Origin: Diphasiastrum complanatum | Lineage: Eukaryota; Streptophyta; Lycopodiopsida; Lycopodiales; Lycopodiaceae | DNA: 64,000 nt | NCBI GenBank assembly: GCA_029204225.1 | Contig: CM055094.1 | Location: 29,374,107 to 29,438,106, forward strand | Direction of reading: 5' to 3' | Shown: one piece after another, positions 36,668 to 48,387 of the stretch | Layout: every line of letters starts with the position of its first letter | Numbering within the stretch: position 1 is the first letter of the stretch | The notes under the pieces: model-generated | The model's input: the letters and a program-made list of their open reading frames with translations, nothing else | What the model was told of the DNA's origin: nothing | Databases searched by the model: none | Made by a program: the position numbers and the translations under genes

Positions 36668-37310
36668 TGTAAAAGATTTCAGATCCTTAAGATCCAATCT
36701 ACTTGAATGTTCTTTGGTTAGAAAGAGAAATACACCACCAATTTCACTAGAAAAATCAGCATCTACACACAATTTGAGATGCAAACACCAATAGAACTTG
36801 ATCAAACTTGAATGAAATGATTATGTACTGTTGTTGTCCGTACAAAACTAGCAAGCTACTGTATTTCACACGGGTGGATCCAAAAATAGCAAATATAGAT
36901 CATTCTACACATAGAATTTCAAGCAATCACCAAGATAGTGCACCAATGAATAGTAGAACTCAAGAGAACCATGTATAAGCATGAAATGAGATAGAGAAGA
37001 GAGAATATTACTCTCTCCACAAGTTACATCCTTTTATAACAGGTCCAAATCCTATTTGGCCACTTGGCTTTCCCACCAAAATGCTAACCCTACTAATTTT
37101 GGGTCTAGATTCAATGTACCCAACTATTCAAATTGAATCTACTCAAACTCGCATTCTAACCTTCCCACACTTTCAAAAAGTGTCTATTCAAATGAAATTT
37201 AGACTAATGAACTTTGAAAAGTCAACCTCTAAGTCTAAAAAAGTTTTGGCCTCAATATGCCAAATATGAAAATATTGCAAAATGTGATGAAACTAATTGA
37301 ATCTTTCACA
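36668..37310 (-). repeat. 5' LTR of element B
   Basis: 643 bases, bounded by TGTAAAAG and CTTTCACA. The primer-binding site next to it (36656-36667, plus strand GCTTTGATACCA) has one change from the usual tRNA-Met site seen in elements D and E. Confidence 0.92.
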
Positions 37311-37371
37311 TTAATTTCTCTATTCTCTAATAAAGTTACATATATGATCATTGACTAATTTACAAATTAGA

Positions 37372-37808
37372 TTAAAATCTTACGAGCTTTCCATTGATAA
37401 TGACTCTGAAGTGTTCTGGTAGAATTTCATTGTGCATTAAGACCAGCACTTGTCTGATATAACTTAAGCTCCAATGATCCTCCACTATAATTGTAGTTAG
37501 CATATCTTCATTGTTGAAAATGTGGACTTCTTTTCGATCTGTGTGATTAACCATTTGAAGGTCTTGATCGAGTGGCATCCATGTCCCACTTATTCGTTTC
37601 CATCTCTGGTAACGGAATGTAAGACTAAGCATTTGTCTTGCAATGCAATAATGAAATATCATAGATGATTTTTTAGTTATACATTCAATATCTTCGACTG
37701 CCTTGCATTCCCAACCCACATCCATCAGATCTGAAAGAGTGTCATCTGGCACATCCTTACAAACAAATAATGTTGGTGTTCTATGAACATTTGCATTTGA
37801 AAAAAAAT
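37372..37808 (-). pseudogene. Orphan 3' exon of an unknown protein
   Basis: The open frame runs from a likely acceptor (TTTGTAG before 37808) to a stop at 37372. It is about 145 residues: VHRTPTLFVCKDVPDDTLSD, then DVGWECKAVEDIECITKKS, a basic FRYQRWKRISGTWMPLDQD, and SLSYIRQVLVLMHNEILPEH with a final FRVIINGKLVRF. The end looks like a small ubiquitin-like or similar alpha/beta fold, but I cannot assign it. No upstream exon was found before the foldback element at 38.0 kb. Element B begins 62 bases after the stop. It may be the last exon of a broken host gene. Confidence 0.4.
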
Positions 37809-38035
37809 CTACAAATATATATAAAAAGATAGGAACCAACTTAATCTATTGACTTTTGATCCAGTGCTAGCTTTCATTGAGTTTTTCAAATCTAATAGTA
37901 ATTTACATCTAAAGAAACTCCTCTAGTGAGATTATCAGTTACAAAATAATTACATAGATGCATGCATACTGATATGATATTGAACGCAATAAAAGATAGA
38001 TTGATTCAGTGAAAGAAACAAATCAGAATAGATTA

Positions 38036-38420
38036 GGGCCCTTTTTGGACTCAAAAAGGGCCTCTTCACTAATTATAATTAGTGTTAATGACGACATGTG
38101 TACCAATAAGAGAGTGACAAGTGAGATGGAATGGTCCATATGACATGGCACATCCAATGGTGTAAAATAGATCTCCAAATTCTAACCCTCCTAGTAACCC
38201 TCCTCTAACTCTACTTGCTCACCCCATAGTAATGATGATTTGACAAGGCTCAAATTTAAATTTTAAATACCAATATAATCGTTTTTCAAGGCCTTCAAAA
38301 TTCATCTTTTTAAGCTGAGAATGAGTGAAAAGGGGGCCCGATATTTCCTTGGGCCAATATTTTGAAAAAGAAATTTTAAAAAAAGATGGGGGAGGGGGAT
38401 GGGAGTACATCCCCCCCCTC

Positions 38421-38455
<35 letters not shown>

Positions 38456-39021
38456 GGGGCCAGCTGGCCCGTCGCGCCTCACCCACCCCTCCGGGCCGCT
38501 GGCCCTCGTTGAATCGCGTGGCCCGGAGGGCCACACCTAACATCTCCCCCTCCCTCGATGTCCTGTCAAAGAGGGAGGGGGGAGACCTGGGAGCGCGCGC
38601 TCATCGCGCTCCCACCCGGCTCAGCGGCTCCAAGTGGGCAGGAGAGAGAGAGAGAGAGCGGGGAGGGGGGGGGGGGGATGTACTCCCATCCCCCTCCCCC
38701 ATTTTTTTTCAATTTTTTTTTTCAAAATGGGAGCCCAAGGAAATATCGGGCCCCCTTTTCACTCATTCTCAGCTTAAAAAGATGAATTTTGAAGGCCTTG
38801 AAAAAATAGATGTTATATTGGATTTAAATTTTTTGGCTACATTAAAAATTAGGTGTCCTTGCTATATTATGTTAGGCCTAAGTGAAGCCTACTAAAATAG
38901 AACTTAACCCATGATAAACCCAGGGTGAACTGCCACATAGGATGATTAATGAGTTAATTAATCCTAATTAGCAAACATATTTAGGCAAGGAAGAGGCCCT
39001 TTTTGAGTTCAAAAAGGGCCC
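38036..39021. mobile_element. Foldback/MITE-like element with nested palindromes
   Basis: 986 bases bounded by inverted repeats of about 34 bases (GGGCCCTTTTTGGACTCAAA at the left; its near reverse complement at the right) and flanked by TA on both sides. Each terminal repeat is itself a palindrome (GGGCCCTTTTTG...CAAAAAGGGCC). Inner arms at about 38245-38455 and 38640-38840 are also inverted copies of each other, including the GAATGAGTGAAAAGGGGGCC block and the (CT)n/(GA)n ends. The loop is GC-rich. No coding capacity; frames here are mirror images of the arms. Confidence 0.85.
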
Positions 39022-39640
39022 TAATTTGAAATGAGCACAAAGGAATTGCAGATCAAAGCCATGTGCTCTGAGCTATCTCTGAGTAACTGTAACTCTGTCT
39101 GAATTAAGCACTTCCGCTAATAAGCAGTAAGCACAATAGAAAACTCTAAATCAACTCTAAAGAATTGAGCTAGAATACTCAAGAGTGTTCAAGCTTGAAA
39201 GCTTGAGAGAGATGCTAACTATGCTTCATTATCAATTGCTTGCTAATGATCTATTAACGTAGAAGTATGAACATTTATATATACTAAGAGATTAGGTCGT
39301 CAATTGCGACATCCAGTTGGCTGTAATGTGTTGGCACTCGTCCAGTTAGGACTTCTTGGAAAATCATTTGCTGATAATTAATGCAAGAAGGTGGCTTAAA
39401 CTCAAAACTGAATGTTAATTGCCACTCTTCATAAATGAACTGTTTTTCGCGAAAGTCGAAAAATGCGAAAATGCGACAGCCGAAAAATGCGAAAAATGTA
39501 AAGGAGTAGAAGTCTTCAAAGTGGCCGAAGTGGCCGAAGTGACAATAGCCACCTGTAAACCATTTCCGAGTAGGTCTATAGAATGTGTAAAAACACGAAG
39601 AAAACTGCAGGTGTAGATGATCAATTGGATGAAGATTAAA
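39022..39640 (-). repeat. LTR-like sequence with TATA box and CGAAAAA cluster
   Basis: The minus strand carries a TATA box at about 39277-39287 (TATATAAATG). To its right (upstream on the minus strand) at 39445-39550 is a cluster of GCGAAAAATGCGA and GGCCGAAGT words. This layout repeats that of the element E LTR (48.4-49.8 kb). There is no partner LTR or pol nearby, so it may be a solo LTR fragment. Boundaries are unknown. Confidence 0.4.
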
Positions 39641-40332
39641 AGTCGATTAGTCGATTAGTAGGAGAATAATCCAACATTTTAAAAATCTTTTACAAAAATG
39701 AGCACCTAATTGACCTTGGTGTTACAACCAGCCTATTACTGTTACACAATATTCGAACTTTCTTTCACGAAACCTTTGGGAAGAAGAATTTGTGTGGAAT
39801 GAATGAGTAAGTATTTTGTTTTATAGTTCGAGATGAGGCTTGTTCTATGTTTATAGTTGCACATTTTTTCTAAGACAGTAGATCAAATCATTTTCAAGTA
39901 TTGGCATCACCAGTAGCTGCACCCATATCCACTGTAAAATATACATACAAAGTTCTAAAATATTTTCAAATAAGGTATATAAAGCCTTTTGGTACTCTGA
40001 AATTTGCAAACTGAGGAATCCGAGAATTTTGAACAGCCAGCTATCATCCATGGAGGATAAGCCCTTACCAGCATCCGCCGTTTAATCAGTTACATCGTAT
40101 GAAAGGCATCACATTATTAACTTGTATCCTGAACTACGAAAGACCTGCAGCAGCCAGCTTGAAAGCCTATCAATGCAACTCGTTTTTGCTTTAATGGGAT
40201 GGCCGTCTTATTACCATTTCTTCTGCTAGGAAAAACGTCATAGCTTTACAGCTTGATTCTAACAACTAAACCACATAGATAGACCAACGCCTAACTTCTC
40301 AAAGAATGTTATGCTTTGATCTAGTTATAGAA

Positions 40333-41262
40333 TTACAGACCACCCATGCCTAATCTCAGCTCAAGATCCAACACAGGCAAGTCATTCTCTATGGGTACGG
40401 TTTGTTGTTGTAGATGTTTTGAATTTTTCAAATATCTTCCTTGCATTCCAACTCTGGCTTCAGGTCGTCCCATTTGGCTTGATTGCTGATCAGATAATTG
40501 TGGCGAGCTGTCTGAAAGTGTATCTGATTTTATAGTGTTGCTTGGAGTACCCATTTCGTGCATTGAAGTCAGGTTCATGCTTGTGATAAAAGAAAGGGAG
40601 CCTTTTGTTACAACACTTGATGGAGTTGTGGATTTGGAGATTGGTGCCGATAATCCAAAAGCTAATGAACATGCAAAGGGATTCGTTTTCTGTTCATAGT
40701 CAGAGCACTCTGATGCGCTGGACGGGTGCAGCACTTGCAATTGCTGCGCAGTTGGATCTGGTAGGTATATCCAACAGCCATCAAACGCAGCTAAATAGTT
40801 ACTGCCTTCACCAGATGCTTGACTCGTGGGTGCAAGGTTGGCTGACGGCCGGAGGCTGACAGAACTGAAGGCGTTAGACCTATTTTCAAATGCACGCTCT
40901 CTTCGGTGGATATTCATATGACCTCCTAACGCTTGGGCTGAGCGAAAATCTTTAGAACAATATTTGCATGAATAGGAGCGAGGAGGCCACAGGCTACTAT
41001 ATTTGGCAACATCTTCCTCGAATGCTCTAGCTTCCCACGAGTCATCGTGGGCTACCCGTGTCTTAGTTGTCCTACCGCACACTACTTCGAGCGGCAATGC
41101 ATACGGGGCGGCGTCATGCAGAAACCGGAATGCAGCAGTGGGGCTCAACTGCTCCTCCTGTGGGTGCTTCCGGTGTTGCTGTTGCTGATACGGAAAGATC
41201 GAGTGTGGTAACATGGCGCCGAGGAAGGCGGGGCGGGGAGAAGTGGGTAAGTCTGAAATCAT
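40333..41262 (-). CDS. C2H2 zinc-finger repressor, SUPERMAN-like
   Basis: Nuclear DNA-binding protein of 309 residues in one exon, starting [15 protein letters not shown]. It has a single C2H2 finger at residues 97-121 ([20 protein letters not shown]) with Cys99, Cys102, His115 and His119 and the plant-specific QALGGH helix, followed by NIHRRER. The C terminus carries an EAR repression motif, LDLELRL at 298-304. One finger plus a C-terminal EAR motif is the SUPERMAN/RABBIT EARS/KNUCKLES arrangement; such proteins recruit TOPLESS-type co-repressors and act in growth and organ boundaries. Start choice: the first in-frame ATG, with no upstream extension. The linkers are Gln/Ser-rich. No frame damage. 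Exact orthology cannot be set from the sequence alone. Confidence 0.9.
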   Translation of the reverse strand: MISDLPTSPRPAFLGAMLPHSIFPYQQQQHRKHPQEEQLSPTAAFRFLHDAAPYALPLEVVCGRTTKTRVAHDDSWEARAFEEDVAKYSSLWPPRSYSCKYCSKDFRSAQALGGHMNIHRRERAFENRSNAFSSVSLRPSANLAPTSQASGEGSNYLAAFDGCWIYLPDPTAQQLQVLHPSSASECSDYEQKTNPFACSLAFGLSAPISKSTTPSSVVTKGSLSFITSMNLTSMHEMGTPSNTIKSDTLSDSSPQLSDQQSSQMGRPEARVGMQGRYLKNSKHLQQQTVPIENDLPVLDLELRLGMGGL

Positions 41263-44200
41263 TTCGAATGCTCTGCTAAGTACTTCATCTAACTAGAGCT
41301 GCCCAGTGCCTACTATTGAACAGATATACAAGCACGACTAAATCTTTACATATCTACAAAGAGTACTGAAAGATTCCTAAAATGTATGGACGATAACTCA
41401 AGTAATCTGTAAACGTTTCATAATTCACAATGGAATGTCCTGTTCTTTGCGGCTTAACCACGGTGTAGGTGCCTCCTGTTCAATACTCCATGCGACGATA
41501 CAAATGGCATAGTATCATCCAGTTTCTCTGGCTAGAGACCAGAAGATGGGACCAACTGATTCTGGACAAAAAGTGTACGCGAATGAAAGGAGTGGAAGAA
41601 GACAAGACTTCAAGAAGAGTAAGACGTCTAGCTTGCTGCAGCAATTGAAAGGAGCAGGCCGTCTTGGACTACGTGTCTGAGAGTGTCATCATCTTCAAAA
41701 TTTCAGTTTTCAATGCTTGAAGGCATATTGCATATTTGAGTCACAGGATAAGATGAAACGGCTCTAGCAACTAGAAGTACTTGAACCCAGGATGCGCTCA
41801 CAATTCACCTCCAGACGTTCTTTGTGTGCTGAGGCTGTCTGGACTCTCCACTGTCTAGCGACTACAGAAATGACCGGCATCTTAGATTGTGGGTCCACAT
41901 TCCTCGGAACTTTCCTCTGTGTTCAAGCAGCTGCAGCCCTATTCTTGCCCGGCGGGTCAGTTTTTCACTCATAGTATACAGTATGCACTGTCAATGTTTA
42001 TGGCCTTTCCAAAAATGGAGGGGTGGTGCAGAATATGTACTGTATGCCTACATGTACAGAATGCATAGAATGCGATTGATTATGAATGCTACAGAACGTG
42101 TTCGCTAGGCTAAGATTCTGAGAAGGAATCAATCAATAGTTCTACTTAGACACGTTCTATATAAAGCTGAAAAAGATGCTCGTGTCAGGTAATTTAGACT
42201 TATATTGCAATCATTCTCCGGCAGCTATTACAATAGCTACTACTTTTCTTTTCCCACTTTAAGCTCTACTCTAACCTGTGGCAGCATTTTAACCGCACTT
42301 GCTCCAAGTCTCTCAAGATTCGAGCACTATAGAAGCATCAACTGGCAAGAAGATACTGAATAAGCACATGTAATTCGGCTAATATTCCCTGTAGATGCAT
42401 GCAGCTGCTACTCACTGCAGGTAGTAAATCTAATGGCCAAGTAAGATTAAGATACACACAGGAATATAAATTGTGTATTATTAGATTCATCCATCAACCA
42501 TTTCAGAATACACCAGCTGCCAGCATCACTTGATGAAACCTTATACCACAAGAATGAGAAAATTTGACCTTGTCTTGCATGAATATATGCTGGAGTATGA
42601 GCTAGTCAAAGTTTATCGAAGCTAGAACCTAGCTTGGGACTTGGGTCTTTGATATCCCTAGTTTATTGTTAGGCCTCGTTGTAGTAAAAAATAACAACTA
42701 AGACAAGATAGCATCATACCATACACAAAGCATGGTTGAGCATGAGACATTATACGAACGAAAACACACACACACACACATTGATGTATGTATACAATAT
42801 GTGTAGACTATCTATAGCAACTACAACAAAGGGATTTAAAAGATAGAACAAGCTTGTCTCAAACTAGAGAATAATTGCTCCTTGGAAGATAAAGAAAACA
42901 GAGAATTCAAGTTTTTAAGAAATATTAAACATTTAAACATATGCATTGCATCAATATATACATCACATGTGTAGCACAAATTATACATTTGTTGGTATCA
43001 TTTTGATTCTTTGATATCATAATATCAAAGCATTTGAGTTTCCAAGTTATCAAAAGACTAAGCCTAAATCTCCACAAAATACCTAAACAAAAAGGTAATA
43101 TTTTACATAGCAGAAGATCATATATTTTTAATTCCATGCCCACACAATTTTTATTTGATTTCTTCTATAACTTCTACTACAAATGATGCAACAAAAAGTT
43201 TGAATTCGTCATATATCGAATAGTGGATTTATTCACTAAATAGTAGCTTGTATCATATATTCGATATTTAACTAGGTCACATTTTGCTTTAAGCCCACAT
43301 TTACTATATATAACCTTATTCTAACTTCGTTGTTAAGATGTAGACATTGAAAATTGAAAATTTAATCACTTTAGATCTTTTATGCAAGAAATAATGTAGT
43401 AAGGTGGTCACTACACATCGCTCTCCTCAAATGATGTCCTCGTGAACTTCAGTCATTCTAGAAATTCAATTCAATGCACTATATGTTTCTTCTTTAAGCT
43501 CAATGTTAAGCTCTACATATCCTTTTGGTATTCCTTTCATATCAAAATGGACCAAGCAAAGACATTTGATATTTAATAAAAAAGTTCTTATACTACACAA
43601 TTTCAAAAATTAAAAGTGCCTTTGATACATACAAATGTCGATCCTTTCATGCTCCAAATTTTCATGTCTTCCTTTTGTAAAATTAGTGGGATTTTTTTCC
43701 AATATTTTTTTAACATTACTCATAGTAGAATTCTTCAATTTCATAATGTTATAGATAATAAACACTTATGTATGTTGATAACGTTTTAAAATAAATCATT
43801 TTAAATGAAGACAAAAATTCAAATGTATATTCTAAGTCCAGTATAGGTGTCTCTCTTTCATAACTATCTCTTCCAAAATATAATAATGTCATCTAATCAG
43901 TTTGACCCAAGGGCTTTATGAAATAGTAGTTGTCTCTTTTTTTAATAGGTAATCATATTAGACTCTTAAGCCAAGTTTTGCCTATCAATGATGGATAGGG
44001 CGATGTTGTAATAGGATTAATCACTACAGAATCTATGAGAAATTCTTTCCCCTTTAAGTACACCAACTAGTTTCTTTCTCATTTGGTCTATCACTCGTAT
44101 ACATCTTTTAGTATATAAGCAAAGGCCTAAAAAAGATTGAATCTAGTATACATCTTTGGGGTTTTGCCAATCCTTAATTACAGCAAGTTCCATCTGGATG

Positions 44201-44690
44201 CCATCTTCAAGAACAACATACCCCAAAAAGTGAATCTTTGGCAGAAATACATCACCCTTCTTAGTTTTCATGTAAAAAAAATTCTCATGCAAGATCTAAA
44301 ACAATATCAAAGTGTTCATTATGTGAAAAATCAAAAAGCTATCTATGTTGACTTTAGGGGTTTGATTAAGCTTTTCCATCAAGCATCTATGTGTAGGAAG
44401 TTGATTGTGCCATTTTTGGCTCTAGAGGCTAAATAGTCAAGTACACATGAACTATAGCTCAGAAGTATGTCATGTAACATATCATAGGAAAGTGCTAGCG
44501 CAATGCACTAAACTTCGTTGAAATCGGACTTACCACCAAAAAGTTATGCCAATAATAATGTGGAATCAAAAAATTTACGTTACGTAGATTTCAAATTTGA
44601 GTGTTTTCATTGGTCCATGTGTGAGAAAAATTTGAGAAAAAAATAGAAAGAGAATCTTTACAAAGGGCCCTTTTTGGATTTAGAACTCCT
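41263..44690. other. Long region without recognised genes
   Basis: Upstream of the zinc-finger gene (its promoter should lie in the first few hundred bases) and beyond. Frames are short and none shows a motif. A small (CA)n lies at about 42769-42780. From 42700 on the DNA is very AT-rich. The 99-codon plus-strand frame at 44137-44436 is broken debris with a copia-RT-like flavour, too weak to call. Confidence 0.45.
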
Positions 44691-44734
44691 CTAATGAATC
44701 ACACTTTGAAGCATTCCCACACACGAAAATTTCA

Positions 44735-46140
44735 CGTGGTATCAGAGCTAGCCTAATGATCACATGTATTCATCAAGTCTTGAGTTATTTTTGCATTGAA
44801 ATCAAGTTTAAGAGTGACTAGGCCCATTTTCCTAGCTATCTTGATGTTTTTTGGATCAAAACAGATCAATAGGACATTGATTAGGTCTGATCTGGTAATA
44901 TATGGATTGTAGTGATCAGACACATGTGAGAGTCAGCCAAGTTTGGTTGATGAGTTCTCCTCCAAGGTAGATCCAAAATCTAAGCTTGATAATTTGATTA
45001 GAAGCTAGAATTGTCTATTTCTGATGCAAGTTGTTTCATATCATTTGGATGAGGCATTCAAAAGCTATAGCCTTTTGAATGAGGGTAGGTAGGGCAGCAA
45101 CAAGACCTGGTTGGACACTTTTGGTTTGAGCCATAACTTGCCTGATTGATCCTAAAACTTAGTTTAATGCTTGCCAATCCCATCTATTTGAGATCTAGTC
45201 ATAGTTTTGAGGTCATAGCCACATTGTTTCATGCATGTTGAATGTATTTGAGTGATTTGTGGATTCTTTTAGTGCTTTCCACGTGCTAAAGAGAGTTTGA
45301 CCCAAACTTTGCCTATACTCCATCTTTGAATGAGAGGTTGATCTAGTTTGAGAGAGATTGAAAAAGCTAGTGAGCTTAATCTCACATTTTGTTGCAAGAT
45401 CTTGCATAGGAGTTGGTAGTACACCTTTATTGGATCCTATAGTGAGAGAGAAGCAACACTTTATTGTTCACTACAAGGTATCTCCACTACATTTGATGGC
45501 TTTCATGGGTTCCTTCCTATTGGAATCATGTGAGAGATTAACTACCTCCAATTATTCTATTTGGAAGGTAAGGATGGATTCAATCTTGATACTCCAAGAT
45601 GTGATGGACATAGTTCTTGGACTTGAGGAGGAGCCTCAAGTGCTCCAAGAAGTTCAAAGATATAAGAAGAGAGCTAGAATGGCTCTACACTATATCAATA
45701 TGAATGTCTCTAATGAGATATTGAGAGAGATTGGTACTCGCAACTCAGCCAAGGAAGCTTGGGACTCACTCAAACTATCTATGAAGCCAAGAATACCTCT
45801 AGGCTCCTCACTCTAAAGAACCAAATCTTCCAAAGTTGCCAAAGGAGTTATGAGAGTGCAACCAATCATATATTGAGAGTCAAAGACATCCATAGGGAGC
45901 TTGCTTGTATTGTAGATTCCATCAAAAGCTAGTCCAAGACATTCTCAATGTCCTGAAAGATAATTATGACAATCCTATCCAATCCTATGTTATCAAGGAA
46001 GAGCTACCTAGCTTGGAGGCATTACAAGGTGTTCTTATTGCTGCAGAATTAAGACATGAGAACAAGCTTATGAGGATGGACAAATTATCCCTCAATCATA
46101 ATGGTGATGGCAAAGCACTATTTGTCACTATTATGCCTTA
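44735..46140 (+). mobile_element. Ty1/copia relic F: primer site, leader and gag
   Basis: Plus strand. The tRNA-Met primer site TGGTATCAGAGC lies at 44737-44748, directly after an LTR-like end (TTCA). After a leader of about 750 bases, gag starts at ATG 45498 (MAFMGSFLLESCERLTTSNYS, then WKVRMDSI, VMDIVLGLEEEP). It frameshifts near 45765, then continues to about 46130 (SLEALQGVLIAAELRHENK, DGKALFV). The zinc knuckle and all of pol are missing. Upstream LTR limits are not visible. Confidence 0.82.
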
Positions 46141-46477
46141 TGAAGGAGTCAAAATTATCCTCCCCTCTGAGTGTTGTAGGTCCCACTGCATTATTGCTTC
46201 AACTTTGTCACACTGTCCTTGGAAAGGCATGGATTTGCTTTTCCTATGTAAAACCAAGGACTTATTGGCTTCGTTATTGCGTGTCTCGACAAATCTTCAA
46301 GCTTCAATAGCTTTTTAGGATAGCACTGCATAGCTGAGAGTCGTTGTAAGGAGAGCCTTGCTTCAGCAAAGGGCCAGACTTCCAATCAAATGGTTGTATA
46401 GGATTCCAATAATTGCACCCTCATCCTCATCACTAAAGCTAGTCAACTCAAAATTTACTTCCATTGGCATAGATATG

Positions 46478-46690
46478 GGGGGGGGGGGGGGGGGGGGCCT
46501 GCCTGAGGGCCTTCCTTGCTGGGAGGGCCCTTGCCCGATGGCGGGAGCCCGAGGGCAGGCCCCACCAGCAAGGAAGGCCCGAGGGCTTCGGGCCTTCCCC
46601 TACGTAATGCCATTGTGCGAAGGTTTTTTTGTTTTTTTTTTTTCGTTTTTTGGCCGTACGGTACGGCCGTACGACCGTACGCGTGGACCA
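46478..46690. repeat. GC-rich palindromic block with poly-G and CCGTACGG runs
   Basis: An uninterrupted poly-G run (about 46478-46497) is followed by inverted arms TGAGGGCCTTCCTTGCTGG (46504 on) and CCAGCAAGGAAGGCCCGAGG (46566 on), with a smaller palindrome in the loop. Then at about 46655-46684 come alternating CCGTACGG/GTACGGCCGTAC palindromes. The composition is far from the surroundings. No coding sense is evident. Confidence 0.7.
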
Positions 46691-46787
46691 ATTTTTTTTT
46701 TCAGTTTTTTGCCGTTTTTTTTTCGCAAATTTTTTTACGTTTGTGTTGGAATGTGGATGTGGACAGCCAATGACGGGCTGCCGCATA

Positions 46788-46880
46788 GCACATGCACATT
46801 CCACCGGAGAGAGGAGAGAGAACGTGCATTCCACCGGAGAGAGAATGTGCATTCCACCGGAGAGAGGAGAGAGAACGACA
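46788..46880 (+). repeat. Three-unit tandem repeat CATTCCACCGGAGAGA
   Basis: Units start at about 46797, 46826 and 46849, each CATTCCACCGGAGAGA with a variable (GAGAGA)ACGTG tail, giving 23-30-base spacing. It sits beside the palindromic block. Confidence 0.85.
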
Positions 46881-46984
46881 GATTCCTAAAAGAGAGAAAA
46901 TTGGATGGACATTATGCTCCTGGAGGTGGTCCCAAAATACAAAGGACACCTGAGCACAAGGCATTACGGTTCCAAGTATATGAA

Positions 46985-48387
46985 ACTTATTAATTCCAAG
47001 ACCCAAAAAAAACAAAATGTGCCAAGGTAGACTTGTCTTGTTGACTAAAGTACTTCTACTTCAATGGCAATTAGTTCATCCACATATAATACCAAGAAGA
47101 TCATGGCCATTTTCATTCATGATATAGAAATTAGTATCACATTTACCTCTCAAGGAACCAAATCTCAAGAGATATTCATCAATACATGAGTTCTAGGTTC
47201 TTGGAGAATTGTTTACACCATACAAATGTTTCTTGAATTTACAAGAGATTATCTTTACCTTTAATTGCAAAGCTTTGAGGTTGAGATAGTGCTCGAGAAT
47301 GAGTTATCCTCAAAAACCTACATGTTATAGAATTTCTCGGTTTTTTGAAGGCTTTTACTTATAAAAAGATATGCTTGTATAAAAAATAGTCTGACATTTT
47401 ATAATTTTTTGAGATAACTTGTCGGTTCCATCCTATAGTTTGCCCATTTTTTTGAGCACTAGGTTGAGATATTTAAGCCTCTCTTGGTTATCATTAATGC
47501 AAAGTCAATAGGCATCTTTGGCTGTCATTGCCTTAACACCCTAGTTGAATCTTGTTCACTTCTTGTATTGTGTGTAAGAGGGGGCTATAGAAATGCAAGG
47601 ACTTAAAAGTCAAGACTCAAATGTTATAACTTGGAATCAATCTAGGAAAATCATGAAACACTACTTTTTAAAATGTAGATTTTAGTTCTACATCTAATAT
47701 CTATCATCCGACATCCATCTTCCTACAACATCCTCCTAGCCCTCCTAGAAGCTCTTGTGCAATGGTTGCGATAGGCACCTCCTCATCATCATCATCGTTT
47801 GAAATTCAAATAGCTTGCTAATATGTCCCCCAAGGACCTATTTCGTAGTTGTTTTGTTCCGGATTAGATTCTCAATTTTTCTCATTTTAGGGTTTATTGT
47901 GTTATAACAATCCAGATCAACACGAAATCTTCATAAAAATGTGATCATATTATTCTTGATGTGCATAGTAATTCTCAAAACAGCCTTTGAAACAAACTTT
48001 TAAAAAAATTAAGAATCCATTTTCAAAAAAATATCAATATGTATGAGTTTTTTAGAAAAAAAAAATTCTAATCCACTTTTCCAAAGTTCCTAACACTAAA
48101 CTTTGGAATACGTTTGCAAGACAAAGCCATATTCTAGTACATACTTGGGTGAAACAAATGATATGTTTTTGGGATTTGGACATTTTCAATAATCTATCAC
48201 TAACTATGTTGTTGTTGTTGTGATTTGCATTACCATTAACTACATGCACTAATGTGCCATGCTTGACATTGGCACGTCATGTATGCTCTCTAAACTAGGA
48301 AAGTAGATTGACAGCCCACGATCCTATGCATGGATGGGAGAGTGGGTTGATAGCCCACCATCCCGCCATGATAGTATTTTGTACCTT
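46985..48387. other. Anonymous region left of element E
   Basis: No gene or repeat could be assigned. Short AT-rich frames only. A pair of GGGAGAGTGGGTTGATAGCCCAC-like words at 48305-48350 forms a short inverted/direct repeat just outside the LTR. Confidence 0.4.

Larger units (their letters stand above)
32007..37310 (-). mobile_element. Ty1/copia element B with foreign coding segment
   Basis: Minus-strand sister of element A. The outer ends form an 11-base inverted repeat (TGTGAAAGATT ... AATCTTTCACA). Flanking five bases are TTAGT and TTAAT, a target duplication with one change. Right LTR 36668-37310; left LTR truncated (32007-32569). Gag, protease and integrase are present. RT is missing: between 33521 and 32635 it is replaced by about 0.89 kb unrelated to copia pol, and RNase H survives only as a short tail. 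The LTR pair differs by a few percent and one 7-base gap, suggesting fairly recent insertion. Confidence 0.92.

Noticed and set aside
38386-38895. 169-codon ORF in the foldback element as a gene
   Set aside because: The same residues appear in mirror on the other arm, and it includes a simple Ser-Leu run; it is a by-product of the inverted repeat.
44665-44684. Single AAAGGGCCCTTTTTGG word resembling the foldback terminal repeat
   Set aside because: Only one copy, without its inverted partner nearby; it could be chance or part of a copia LTR end.
46358-46993. 211-codon ORF over the GC-rich palindromes
   Set aside because: Composition-driven: both strands are open across the palindrome and poly-G/T runs, with no domain-like sequence.
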